From: Acinetobacter sp. ANC 3813
GTDB taxonomy: Bacteria; Pseudomonadota; Gammaproteobacteria; Pseudomonadales; Moraxellaceae
Reading direction: 5' to 3'
NCBI RefSeq assembly: GCF_002135435.1
Contig: NZ_NEGK01000001.1
Coordinates: 529,827-593,826, forward strand
DNA: 64,000 bases
Part shown: positions 18,886-27,671 of the stretch, one piece after another
Position numbering within the stretch: the first letter of the stretch is position 1
How the letters are laid out: every line of letters starts with the position of its first letter
Made by a program: the position numbers and the translations under genes
The notes under the pieces: generated by a model
Database searches by the model: none
What the model was told of the DNA's origin: nothing
The model's input: the letters and a program-made list of their open reading frames with translations, nothing else

Positions 18886-19740
18886 TTATGGCTTTACGGT
18901 TATTCCGTCTGCAATGCCTGTGTCATTAATCGTTACAACAAAGTGGCCATTCACGATTTTAGGCGGCACAGCATTTTTCCACTGGATTGCCAAACCATTG
19001 CGATAGCGCAAATCAATTGCTGAGATATTAGACCAAACTGGCTTTAAATCTGTATTTGCCAGATGACTCAAGCGTTGAAGCTTACTCATGGTTTGATCCT
19101 GATCGACAATAATGCGCAGGCCAGAATCAAACTGCATAAACCAAGTCATGCGCTCCGTTAAATATAATTCTTTTAAACGGATGCCGACTGGAAGGAATAA
19201 CTGGTTAATTTCGTTGTAGCGGCGCATCATCATTTTTGAATGCGTCACAGGCCCATGTAGCAGTGGCAGGTTTTGATAATCACGCGGTGTGACTTCCGTA
19301 AACACATCGCCGCTGTCACTCAGCAAACGCCCTGTTCCCCAACGGGCAATCGCATTGCGGGGCATTACACGCACACGTATGGCATTTGGCCATGCGCGCG
19401 ATACAACTACGCGGTCGACCCAAGACATTTCTAGGGTACGGTCACGTATGGTTTTTAAATCTGAGGTGAAGTAGTTTTCCTTCACCATCGGCGCTACATG
19501 CATCCGTACTTGTTTTTGTTCTGCGTCTGAGCGTGTGCCGACGACATCAAGCGATGCGATTTGCGCATCAGTCATCACCCGATATAAGCCAAAAATCCCT
19601 GCAGCCAATACCACTGCCGCCACCAAAAGCAATAACCAGCCGCCCGCATTCGCAAGCTTTTCCTTTCGCGTCGGAGGCTTGTCATGAATTGAGGTGACTG
19701 CTGCCCGCTTGCGGCGCATGGATGCAGGGAGTTGAGCCAT
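18886..19740 (-). CDS. ftsQ: Cell division protein FtsQ
   Basis: FtsQ is a bitopic inner-membrane divisome protein that bridges early and late components together with FtsB and FtsL. The 284 residues comprise a basic cytoplasmic tail (MRRKRAAVTS…), a single transmembrane helix (about 33-56), a POTRA domain starting with the 'V.G' segment LDVVGTRS near 72, and the beta domain. A five-base junction with ddl upstream supports one transcript. Confidence 0.93.
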   Translation of the reverse strand: MAQLPASMRRKRAAVTSIHDKPPTRKEKLANAGGWLLLLVAAVVLAAGIFGLYRVMTDAQIASLDVVGTRSDAEQKQVRMHVAPMVKENYFTSDLKTIRDRTLEMSWVDRVVVSRAWPNAIRVRVMPRNAIARWGTGRLLSDSGDVFTEVTPRDYQNLPLLHGPVTHSKMMMRRYNEINQLFLPVGIRLKELYLTERMTWFMQFDSGLRIIVDQDQTMSKLQRLSHLANTDLKPVWSNISAIDLRYRNGLAIQWKNAVPPKIVNGHFVVTINDTGIADGITVKP

Positions 19741-19743
19741 ATC

Positions 19744-20673
19744 TTAGTGAGCCGTGCCCGTCAGTGTCTGCTCTAAAATAGCAACACAAAGCTGATCAAA
19801 GTCCAGACCGACCGCTTTAGCCGCTTTCGGCACTAAAGAGTGGCTGGTCATACCCGGTACCGTATTGACTTCAAGCAGCCAGAAATTGCCATTTTCATCC
19901 TGCATGGCATCAATACGGCCCCAGCCGCTTGCGCCAACAGCCTGAAATGCGCGTAAACACAGCGCTTGCAGGCGTTTTTCTTCATCTTCAGACAAGCCGC
20001 ATGGAATACCGTACTGCACATCATTGCGGTTGTATTTTGCTTCATAATCGTAAAACGCAACATCTTTTGGCGGTTCTAAACGAATCACCGGCAAAGCCTG
20101 ACCATTTAAGATCACAATCGTAAATTCACGGCCTGTGATCCACTTTTCAGCCATGACCACTGCATCGTGTTCAGTCGCCTTTTCAATCGCATCTGCAAAG
20201 TCTTCAATTTTTTCAACTTTGCTCATGCCAATGCTTGAACCTTCATGCACAGGCTTAATAATGAACGGCAAACCAATGCTGTTCACAATTTCATTCAGGT
20301 CTGAATCTTTGCTGACAATACGGTACGGCGCTGTCGGCAATTCTGAACCTTGCCAAACCTGCTTGGTTTTCACCTTGTCCATGCCGATCGCAGAACCCTG
20401 TACGCCAGTGCCTGTATACGGAAGATTCAGCCACTCCAAAGCGCCTTGAATCTGGCCATCTTCACCGCCGCGGCCATGCAGCACAATAAATGCGCGGTCA
20501 TAGGCCACAAGCTCAGTGATACTGCGCTCTTGCGGATCAAAACCTTCCGCATTTACCCCTGAGCGCACCAATGCTTCAAGTACCGCGTTACCGCTATCTA
20601 GAGAAACCCCGCGTTCAGCAGATTTACCACCAAACAAAACGGCAACTTTGCCGAACTTTGAAGCATTTGACAC
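19744..20673 (-). CDS. ddl: D-alanine--D-alanine ligase
   Basis: This ATP-grasp ligase makes the D-Ala-D-Ala terminus of peptidoglycan precursors. The 309 residues show the N-terminal signature LHGRGGEDGQIQG (about 66-78), the ATP-grasp loop HEGSSIGMSKVE, the central EFTIVILNG strand, and the C-terminal metal/substrate motif LEVNTVPGMTSHSLVPKAA. It is placed between murC and ftsQ, as ddlB is in E. coli. The gene is complete. Confidence 0.96.
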   Translation of the reverse strand: MSNASKFGKVAVLFGGKSAERGVSLDSGNAVLEALVRSGVNAEGFDPQERSITELVAYDRAFIVLHGRGGEDGQIQGALEWLNLPYTGTGVQGSAIGMDKVKTKQVWQGSELPTAPYRIVSKDSDLNEIVNSIGLPFIIKPVHEGSSIGMSKVEKIEDFADAIEKATEHDAVVMAEKWITGREFTIVILNGQALPVIRLEPPKDVAFYDYEAKYNRNDVQYGIPCGLSEDEEKRLQALCLRAFQAVGASGWGRIDAMQDENGNFWLLEVNTVPGMTSHSLVPKAAKAVGLDFDQLCVAILEQTLTGTAH

Positions 20674-20731
20674 GTTTATATCCTTAAACTTTAAAATTGG
20701 TCGATTTACTCAAAATCGCATCTGAGGATGC

Positions 20732-22180
20732 TTATTTTAAATATAGGCTGTTTTGAGCCAGCTCAATTGAGATAGCTCCCACATTACCTGCGCCCTGTGT
20801 TAATAACAAGTCACCTGCTTGTAACACTTTTTTCATCGCGTTCTGAAGGTTGCCTTCTACAGGATCAATCAGAATCGGCTCAACCTCACCGCGCAGGCGG
20901 ATGCTTCGCGCCAAAGCGCGGCTGTCAGCGCCAACAATCGGTTTCTCTCCCGCAGAATAAACTTCCAGCAGAAGCAATTGATCAACTTGTGACAATACAT
21001 CAACAAAATCATCAAAACAGTCACGGGTACGGCTGTAGCGGTGCGGCTGGAACATCATGACCAAACGGCGGTCCGGATGGCTGGCGCGGGCTGCTTTAAT
21101 GGTTGCTTCAACTTCTTTAGGATGGTGGCCATAGTCATCCACCAGCTTCACATCACCCGCTTCCAGCGCAAATTGACCCTGAACTTGGAAACGGCGGCCT
21201 ACACCGCTAAAGCCTTCCAATGCGCGCGCAATGGCTGCATCAGACACGCCTTCATCTGTGGCAATGCCGATGGCGGCCAATGCGTTTAGAATGTTGTGCG
21301 CGCCCGGCATATTAATGGTTAAACGCAGCGGTTCACGGTCTTTACGCAGCACCGTAAAATGCGACTGCATACCGTCCTGCTCTACATCTACCGCACGGAT
21401 GTCATTGTCTTCATGAAAGCCATAGGTCAGCAATGGACGGCCAATGCGCGGCATGATTTCACGGATATTGGCATCATCGCCGCAAACAACAGCTAAGCCA
21501 TAGAATGGAAGCTTTTGCAGGAACTGCACAAAAGTGTCTTTTAGGACATCAAAGCTGCCGCCATAGGTATCCATATGGTCGGCATCAATGTTGGTCACAA
21601 TAGCAGCCATTGGCTGCAAAAATAAGAAGGACGCATCTGACTCATCCGCTTCAGCCACAATAAAACGGCTCGCGCCCAATGCAGCATTGACACCTGTACG
21701 GTTCAGCAATCCGCCAATCACGTAAGTCGGGTCCATGTTTTCTTCTGCAAGCATGCAGGTCACCAGACTAGTGGTCGTGGTTTTGCCATGCGTACCCGCA
21801 ACAGCAATACCGTGACGGTAGCGCATCAATTCACCCAGCATTTCTGCACGGCGAACCACAGGCACCCGTCCATCAATGGCAGCTTTGATTTCTGGATTTT
21901 CTGGATCAATCGCTGTCGATACAACCAATACATTCGCATCTAGAATATTTTCCGCGGTATGGCCGATATAGACTTTAATGCCGTTTTCTTCCAGCTGCGC
22001 AGTCGTTTTTGACGCTTTAATGTCTGAACCCGATACTTTATAGCCTTGGTTCTTCAAGACTTCTGCAATACCGCACATGCCTGCACCGCCAATCCCCACA
22101 AAATGAATGTGTTTGATACGGCGCATTTCTGGCACTTTAATTAACTTTTTCGCTTGCTCAGCAGGACTTGAAGGAGACAT
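20732..22180 (-). CDS. murC: UDP-N-acetylmuramate--L-alanine ligase
   Basis: MurC adds L-alanine to UDP-MurNAc, the first step of the stem peptide. The 482 residues have the Rossmann-like N-terminus ([15 protein letters not shown]), the ATP loop [13 protein letters not shown] (about 127-139), the metal-binding EADESDASF, and the C-terminal ligase domain with DDYGHHPKE and FQPHRYSRT. It sits 12 bases behind murG and ahead of ddl. The whole set is on one strand. Confidence 0.97.
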   Translation of the reverse strand: MSPSSPAEQAKKLIKVPEMRRIKHIHFVGIGGAGMCGIAEVLKNQGYKVSGSDIKASKTTAQLEENGIKVYIGHTAENILDANVLVVSTAIDPENPEIKAAIDGRVPVVRRAEMLGELMRYRHGIAVAGTHGKTTTTSLVTCMLAEENMDPTYVIGGLLNRTGVNAALGASRFIVAEADESDASFLFLQPMAAIVTNIDADHMDTYGGSFDVLKDTFVQFLQKLPFYGLAVVCGDDANIREIMPRIGRPLLTYGFHEDNDIRAVDVEQDGMQSHFTVLRKDREPLRLTINMPGAHNILNALAAIGIATDEGVSDAAIARALEGFSGVGRRFQVQGQFALEAGDVKLVDDYGHHPKEVEATIKAARASHPDRRLVMMFQPHRYSRTRDCFDDFVDVLSQVDQLLLLEVYSAGEKPIVGADSRALARSIRLRGEVEPILIDPVEGNLQNAMKKVLQAGDLLLTQGAGNVGAISIELAQNSLYLK

Positions 22181-22192
22181 AAATTACTCGGT

Positions 22193-23290
22193 TTACAATT
22201 CTTGAATTAAACGAACGACATGCTGCGCAGCATCTGGCTGTGCTTGACGGCGCGCTTTGACTGCCATTTCCTGTAATAGCTGGCGGTTCATCAGCGGCTG
22301 CAGCAATGCAGTTAAACTTTCTGGGGTCATTTGAGCCTGCGGGCAAATTTTCGCAGCCTGAATGTCTGCCAGGAATTTGGCATTTGCAGTTTGATGATCA
22401 TCTACAGCGCTTGGCAGCGGCACAAAAACGGCAGCCAAACCCGCTGTTGCAATTTCCGTTACGGTCAAAGCGCCAGCACGGCAAATAATCAGGTCTGCAT
22501 CTGAATAGGCTTGCGCCATATCTTCAATAAAAGGTGAAACTTCAACTTTTAAAAATTCAGGCGCATCAGCATAGCGGGCCTGCGTAGTTTCTGCGTTATT
22601 TTGTCCGCATTGATGAAACACGCTTAAAGGCACATTCAGCTGCTTTAATGCTTCCGGCACGCATTCATTTAATGCGCGCGCGCCTAATGATCCGCCCACA
22701 ATTAAAATACGCAGCGGCAGCCCCGCCTTTTCACGCTCTTGATAGCGCCAAGACGGATTTAAAATTTCAGTGATTTCCTTGCGCACAGGATTGCCTGTTG
22801 CAACGACTTTATCTTGTGCAGGAAAGGTATTTGGAAAAGCTTCACAGACTGTTTTGGCAATCCGCGACAGCTGAGTATTGGTAAAACCGGCAACTGCATT
22901 TTGCTCGTGAATAATCACAGGAATACCCAAAGCGCGGGCAGCCAAACCGCCGGGACCTGCCACATAGCCGCCAAAGCCGGCAACAGCGTCAACTTTCAGC
23001 TGCTTCATATAGCGCATTGCGCTAAGCGTTGCTTTTAGAATTTTAAAGGGCGCCAAGACTTTGCGCACAATGCCATTGCCGCGCACGCCTTGAATGTCAA
23101 TTTGATAAATCGGGATATTGTGGTTTTTCAGCAGCCGATTTTCCATGCCTGCCGGCGTTGCCAGCCAAGACACTTCAATGCCTTTTTGCTGTAATTCCTT
23201 TGCTACGGCCAAAGCTGGGAACACATGGCCGCCCGTTCCTGCGGCCATCATCATTACATGTTTAGGCTGTTTTAGCTGTGCATCAGTCAC
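22193..23290 (-). CDS. murG: UDP-GlcNAc: lipid I GlcNAc transferase MurG
   Basis: MurG is a membrane-associated GT-B glycosyltransferase that converts lipid I to lipid II. In its 365 residues the N-terminal glycine loop MMAAGTGGHVFPALAVA (14-30) and the second loop GGSLGARALNE bind the donor and lipid phosphates. CRAGALTVTEIATAGLAAVFVPLPSAVDDHQ is the UDP-binding signature stretch. It is the first gene of the cluster in this window. ftsW and mraY are not next to it, so this is a shortened dcw cluster. Confidence 0.97.
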   Translation of the reverse strand: MTDAQLKQPKHVMMMAAGTGGHVFPALAVAKELQQKGIEVSWLATPAGMENRLLKNHNIPIYQIDIQGVRGNGIVRKVLAPFKILKATLSAMRYMKQLKVDAVAGFGGYVAGPGGLAARALGIPVIIHEQNAVAGFTNTQLSRIAKTVCEAFPNTFPAQDKVVATGNPVRKEITEILNPSWRYQEREKAGLPLRILIVGGSLGARALNECVPEALKQLNVPLSVFHQCGQNNAETTQARYADAPEFLKVEVSPFIEDMAQAYSDADLIICRAGALTVTEIATAGLAAVFVPLPSAVDDHQTANAKFLADIQAAKICPQAQMTPESLTALLQPLMNRQLLQEMAVKARRQAQPDAAQHVVRLIQEL

Positions 23291-23552
23291 GGTCTAATTC
23301 TTCAATTTAAATAAGGCTAGTATGAGTCTTTATAAGCAGACAATTGTAATCACAAACGCATTGCCGTGAAAGTTTATTTACGGGTTTTCACCGACTGCAC
23401 CATTGTTTTTTTCTGCAGATTTTCAAGTTTAAACTAGTTTTATTATTAATCGTGCTAAATTGTCAAATTTTATACATTTTTACACCATTTTAGTTCAATA
23501 CTGCCCTCATTTTTCACCTGCTCTATCATTAAGCGCTTTCTAATAAGATAAA

Positions 23553-23576
23553 AAAAGAGCTCTTTCGAGCTCTTTT
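23553..23576 (-). terminator. Rho-independent terminator after gshB
   Basis: Perfect ten-base arms AAAAGAGCTC / GAGCTCTTTT with a TTTC loop, 15 bases past the gshB stop. The rest of the 300-base gap to murG is AT-rich with no gene and should carry the murG promoter. Confidence 0.9.
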
Positions 23577-23590
23577 GAAAGGCCCTGCAT

Positions 23591-24535
23591 TTAAGCATTT
23601 CGGCCTTTTTCCAGCACGGCGAACAGATCATCTGCAATGGACATGCTGAATTGCGCATCAATTTCACGGATACAGGTTGGGCTGGTGACATTAATTTCTG
23701 TCACATAGTTGCCAATCACATCTAAACCGACAAATATCAAACCTTTTTCACGCAAGAACGGCCCGACTTTTGCCGCAATGGCTTTATCATTTTCTGTGAG
23801 TGGACGTGCTTCACCTAGCCCGCCTGCAGCCAAGTTGCCGCGCACTTCGCCATTTTGAGGAATACGCGCCAAACAGTAAGGCACTGCCTCGCCATTGATC
23901 ATCAGAATGCGCTTATCGCCATCGACAATTTCTGGAATATAGCGCTGCGCCATAATCGGCTGTGTGCCGTTATCGGTCAGAATTTCAATGGTTGAGCCAA
24001 TATTCACTCCATCTTGGTATAAGCGGAAAATACCCATGCCGCCCATGCCGTCTAGCGGTTTGACAATCACATCGCCCTGTTCTTTTAAAAATTCGCGGAT
24101 CAGGCTTTGCTGTGAAGTCACCAAGGTGGGCACTTGCAGTTCAGGGAACTGAGTCGCAAACAGTTTTTCGTTGCAGTCACGCAGGCTTTGCGGTTTATTG
24201 ATAATCCACGCGCCTTCACGCTCTGCCTGTTCTAAAATATATGTGGTGTAGACAAAGTTCATGTCAAACGGCGGGTCTTTGCGCATCAATACGACATCAT
24301 AGGCTGCAATGGATTCTTTTTTCTTTTCGCCCAGTTCATAGTAGTGATTGTAATCTTCAAAGACGTTTAAAGGCGCGATTAAACCAAATGCCTTGCCGTG
24401 ATCGATGTATAAGTCCTGCTGCAATGCATAACCCAATTCATGGCCGCGGCGGGCGGCTGCCCACAGCATAGCCATTGTTGAATCTTTTTTTAGGTTTACA
24501 TTTTCGATGGGATCCATCACCACAAGTACGCGCAT
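23591..24535 (-). CDS. gshB: Glutathione synthetase
   Basis: This cytoplasmic ATP-grasp enzyme joins gamma-glutamylcysteine and glycine. The 314 residues contain the N-terminal VVMDPIENVNLKKDST (substrate loop), the ATP-grasp segment VKPLDGMGGMGIFR (about 158-171), and the C-terminal metal-binding EINVTSPTCIREI. The partner enzyme gshA lies at 48.4-50.0 kb in the same window, so the pathway is complete here although not clustered. Confidence 0.97.
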   Translation of the reverse strand: MRVLVVMDPIENVNLKKDSTMAMLWAAARRGHELGYALQQDLYIDHGKAFGLIAPLNVFEDYNHYYELGEKKKESIAAYDVVLMRKDPPFDMNFVYTTYILEQAEREGAWIINKPQSLRDCNEKLFATQFPELQVPTLVTSQQSLIREFLKEQGDVIVKPLDGMGGMGIFRLYQDGVNIGSTIEILTDNGTQPIMAQRYIPEIVDGDKRILMINGEAVPYCLARIPQNGEVRGNLAAGGLGEARPLTENDKAIAAKVGPFLREKGLIFVGLDVIGNYVTEINVTSPTCIREIDAQFSMSIADDLFAVLEKGRNA

Positions 24536-24647
24536 ATTTTCGCTCTTTTAAAAATAATCTGCTTAGGAGTATAACGGAGATTATTCTTTTGTTTTTCTGA
24601 ATTTCAGTAAAGCTTTATCAGTTCTTTTGAAGTGGAATAAAACCTAT

Positions 24648-24845
24648 ATGCAGCAAGCAATTATTGAATTTGATCAAGATGAAGAAGGCCACTGGTTTGC
24701 GCAGCTTGCCTGCCGCCACACTCAGCATGTACGGCATAATCCGCCTTGGCAGAACCGTCCTTGGGTCATAACGGAGCAAGGACGGAATGAAAAGCTGGGC
24801 ATGATGCTGGAATGTAAAAAATATGATGAAGATGGTTTCGTATAA
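24648..24845 (+). CDS. DUF3565 small protein
   Basis: A protein of 65 residues begins MQQAIIEFDQDEEGHWFAQLACRH. It contains the family pattern of conserved His, Trp and Cys residues (HTQHVRHNPPWQNRPWV…C), which looks like a small metal- or nucleic-acid-binding fold. The function is unknown. An ATG seven codons upstream (24627) is also open, but 24648 has the better-placed purine-rich GAAGTGGAAT. It is divergent from gshB, with a short shared promoter region. Confidence 0.75.
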   Translation: MQQAIIEFDQDEEGHWFAQLACRHTQHVRHNPPWQNRPWVITEQGRNEKLGMMLECKKYDEDGFV

Positions 24846-24911
24846 GAGATTTTATGTTAAATAGCCAATTTAAATAACTAAAAGGTAGCTAGAAAATTGG
24901 TGTCTATTAAG

Positions 24912-25236
24912 TTACTTAATAATATACTTTTTAATTTTTCCATATTCATCTTTATATAAAGAAATCCAAGCAGTACCAGATTTTTTTTATTACCATCAAT
25001 ATAAACTATATAATAAACTTAACTATTTATAGAGTAACTTTCCTTAACAATATGATAATCTTGCACCACATCATATTTACTTAGAATCACAGAGTCACTC
25101 GAAACAATATTATTAATATATTCTTCATTTTCCATATTGTCTGAACTACACTTCCATATGAACAACGGCATGAATATCATTAAAAAAGTAAAGCTAGAAA
25201 TTTATGTTTAAAAAACTCTCCCACAAAATCAATCAT
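24912..25236 (-). pseudogene. Decayed gene for a small membrane-anchored or lipid-anchored protein
   Basis: On the minus strand the frame MIDFVGEFFKHKFLALLF starts at 25236. It shifts at a T6 run (about 25181-25186) into LMIFMPLFIWKCSSDN, then reads ENEEYINNIVSSDSVILS and on to SYSINS before an in-frame TAA (25019-25021). The same frame continues VYYIVYIDGNKK into an A8 run (24981-24988 on the plus strand), where a second shift restores SGTAWISLYKDEYGKIKKYI and a stop at 24912. Joined, it reads as one protein of about 107 residues with a signal-anchor and a soluble domain. Three lesions in 325 bases indicate decay. I cannot name the family. Confidence 0.6.
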
Positions 25237-25392
25237 CAAATAAAATCTAAAATGAATATAATACACGTTATACAAAATTATTTAATTTACTCTTTATCAA
25301 TCATATTATAATAAAAAAAATGAAGGCCCAAAAAGTATAATTAAAAATAATTTTACATTTTTAAATTAATAGGAAATAAAGCTATTTTTCAA
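25237..25392. other. AT-rich gene-free stretch next to the decayed gene
   Basis: Very AT-rich, with long A and T runs and no open frame. With the decayed gene it makes a 550-base stretch without an intact gene, and it differs visibly in composition from the core genes on both sides. No insertion-sequence ends are seen. Confidence 0.5.
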
Positions 25393-25830
25393 TTATGAAT
25401 ATTTAATGTGTTGAAACAGGCATTCGCAGAATAAGATGACACATTCTATTTCTGAGATTGCTTTATCCAAACCACACTCATCGACACGTGATGGACTATA
25501 GCCTAATGATCTATAAATTGATTGATCCACATAAAAAGCCTCGATCATACGCTTTCGGCTTTGAAGACACTGTTTTAACAAATATTCTAAATCTAAAATT
25601 TGCGTTTTATTTTTAAAATATGTGATCAGCTGTCTAAAGCTTTTTTTAGATGCTGACTGAGTGCTGATTTGATCATTTTGAATTATAATCTGCTTCAGTT
25701 TCGACTCTAATAAATCAAATTTCCGTGTGTACAAAGCATACTTTACCGTTAACGTCCTGCCTTCGTATTTCTGCAAACGAAATCTAAGTAAATCATTTAC
25801 ACCGCACAAAGTGGTTAATTGATTCTGCAT
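25393..25830 (-). CDS. Uncharacterised 145-residue protein
   Basis: The product is unrecognised, with no signal peptide or membrane segment. It is rich in Lys, Gln, Leu and Ile, mostly helical in appearance (KFDLLESKLKQIIIQNDQ, LDLEYLLKQCLQSRKRMIEAF), with four cysteines. Three of them lie near the C-terminus in ECGLDKAISEIECVILFCECLF. Base composition is clearly more AT-rich than in core genes here, suggesting transfer. It lies 85 bases downstream of phnX on the same strand, so it could be read from the phosphonate operon. Nothing in its sequence links it to phosphonates. Confidence 0.55.
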   Translation of the reverse strand: MQNQLTTLCGVNDLLRFRLQKYEGRTLTVKYALYTRKFDLLESKLKQIIIQNDQISTQSASKKSFRQLITYFKNKTQILDLEYLLKQCLQSRKRMIEAFYVDQSIYRSLGYSPSRVDECGLDKAISEIECVILFCECLFQHIKYS

Positions 25831-25915
25831 ATTCTTACTCGATATTAATTAAGCTCCCTACCCAAAGCTCAGACTCTGGATAGAGAACCATTTCATTCAA
25901 TTAATAATAAAAACA

Positions 25916-26743
25916 TTAAGAGCACTGCGGCATTTCACCTTTTGCAAGACGACTATTAATATCATCAATCACAGCGGGCAATTCCGCAATTGTGTCAATT
26001 AAATAATGTGGCTTAGAATCTTCAAAAATTTTGCTGATACGCACGCGCTCTTTGTCTAACTCCACGGCATCTAAATTTTTATATTCTTCATAGCTCAGGC
26101 CAAGTGCATTGCCCGAACAGGTTAAAGCAACTGTCCACATGCCTGCACTGCGACCTTCTAAAATCCCTGGCCAAGTATCATCTACTTTCACACAAGCTGA
26201 AACGTCACTGATGCCCAAAGCAATCACGTTCTGCAAAGATTGGGCTGGATAAGGCCGGCCATTTGGCACTTCATCAGTCGCCACAACATGATCTGGGATA
26301 TAGCCATTTTTTCCCGCCAGCTCTACCACTTTATCCATGACCACTTTTGGATAGCCTGAGCATGTGCCGATCTTCAGCCCCTTGCCTCTCAGAAGTGAGA
26401 TTGCGTCCAAAGCGCCGGGAATTAAAGCCGAATGCACGGCAATTTTTTCAATTTGTAACGGCATAAAGCGATTATAAATATCGGTGACATCGTCATCAGT
26501 TGGAATTCTGCCAAATTTAGCGCGGTAACGTTCTGCAATTTCAGGAATATTGCACAGCGTTCGAATATGATCCCATTTACCCATTCCCATCGGGCCTCTG
26601 GACTCCTCCAGTGAAACCTCAACACCAAACTCACGAAATGCTTCCACAAAAATTTGTGTCGGCGCAAATGAGCCAAAGTCTACTACAGTGCCTGCCCAAT
26701 CTAGAATGACGGCCTGAAGCTGCGTCGGTTGTTCATATTTCAT
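25916..26743 (-). CDS. phnX: Phosphonoacetaldehyde hydrolase (phosphonatase)
   Basis: This HAD-superfamily enzyme cleaves the C-P bond of phosphonoacetaldehyde to acetaldehyde and phosphate in the cytoplasm. The 275 residues show the HAD nucleophile in [11 protein letters not shown] (Asp15) and the cap-domain Schiff-base lysine in [12 protein letters not shown] (Lys56). Later come the substrate motif GTCSGYPK and the metal aspartates in [10 protein letters not shown]. PhnX normally works after the aminotransferase PhnW, but no phnW is nearby. It is co-oriented with the LysR gene 22 bases upstream and is the last recognisable phosphonate gene of the cassette. Confidence 0.93.
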   Translation of the reverse strand: MKYEQPTQLQAVILDWAGTVVDFGSFAPTQIFVEAFREFGVEVSLEESRGPMGMGKWDHIRTLCNIPEIAERYRAKFGRIPTDDDVTDIYNRFMPLQIEKIAVHSALIPGALDAISLLRGKGLKIGTCSGYPKVVMDKVVELAGKNGYIPDHVVATDEVPNGRPYPAQSLQNVIALGISDVSACVKVDDTWPGILEGRSAGMWTVALTCSGNALGLSYEEYKNLDAVELDKERVRISKIFEDSKPHYLIDTIAELPAVIDDINSRLAKGEMPQCS

Positions 26744-26765
26744 ATAGATAACTCCATTTAAAAAA

Positions 26766-27653
26766 TTATGTTGAATCGTGAATAGCTAGAACATGCTGTT
26801 TGAATACATCTGAAATCATTGCTCGATCTTTTCGAATGCTTAAACAGCACAAACGGTATTCGATATAAAAAGGGTGGTCTACAAAGTGAACTGGCCTCAG
26901 GTTTGGCATCTCCACATATTCCACTTCCGCTACAAAGCCAATGCCGACTCCTTGAGAAATGGCATGAAAAATCGCTTCACGGCTATTCAGCTGCATCACG
27001 CAATTCATCGAAATGCCGGCCTGATCACAGACCTTTTCAACTTGAAAGCGAGTTTGGGAACCGTGCTCCCGCAATACCATGTTTTCGTTTTGTATCTGCT
27101 GTACGGAAATGGACTTTTCTTTCACCCAAGGATGATCATCCCGCACCACAGCAATAATCGGATAGCGCTTATACACTTGGGTGTAAAGATCCTCTTCAAA
27201 TGCAGGGCGGGCTAAAATTGCAATATCAATATCAAAGTCACGCAGCTTTTCCAAAGTTCCCGATGCTGAATAAAACGAGGTTTTAAAATCGATATCTGGA
27301 TATTCCATACGCAATTTATAAGTCAGCTCCATTGCGATAGGTGGTGATACTGCACCAATACGAAACATCCCACCTTTTTTCTGCTGAAAGCTTTGCAATA
27401 AATGAATGGCTTCTTCTTCCAGTTTAAACAGCGGCTTAGCAATCTCATAGAGCTGCTGCCCTGCAATGCTCATTTCAATGAAGCCGCCGTTTCTATGAAA
27501 AAGTTCAACTTTGTAGACTTTTTCTAGGGCTTTGACCTGTTCACTTACAGTCGGCTGTCCAATGCTTAAATATTCTGCGGCTGCAGTAAAACTGCCTTTG
27601 TACGCTACAGCATAAAAGGAACGCAGCCATTTATGATATTGATGCATTTTCAA
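26766..27653 (-). CDS. LysR-family regulator of the phosphonate cassette
   Basis: The 295 residues have an N-terminal winged HTH ([35 protein letters not shown], about 20-55) and a type-2 periplasmic-binding-like effector domain (from about residue 93). It resembles the LysR group found with aminoethylphosphonate catabolism genes. Unlike most LysR regulators it is not divergent from its targets. It lies inside the unit, 18 bases after the transporter and 22 before phnX, so it is probably autoregulated along with the operon. The effector is unknown; phosphonoacetaldehyde or the imported phosphonate is a reasonable guess. Confidence 0.87.
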   Translation of the reverse strand: MKMHQYHKWLRSFYAVAYKGSFTAAAEYLSIGQPTVSEQVKALEKVYKVELFHRNGGFIEMSIAGQQLYEIAKPLFKLEEEAIHLLQSFQQKKGGMFRIGAVSPPIAMELTYKLRMEYPDIDFKTSFYSASGTLEKLRDFDIDIAILARPAFEEDLYTQVYKRYPIIAVVRDDHPWVKEKSISVQQIQNENMVLREHGSQTRFQVEKVCDQAGISMNCVMQLNSREAIFHAISQGVGIGFVAEVEYVEMPNLRPVHFVDHPFYIEYRLCCLSIRKDRAMISDVFKQHVLAIHDST

Positions 27654-27671
27654 ACTCCCTGTAATTCAAAC

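Noticed and set aside
23470..23691. Minus-strand frame overlapping the end of gshB
   Set aside because: It runs through the gshB terminator and out of frame with the conserved C-terminus of GshB, with no independent support.
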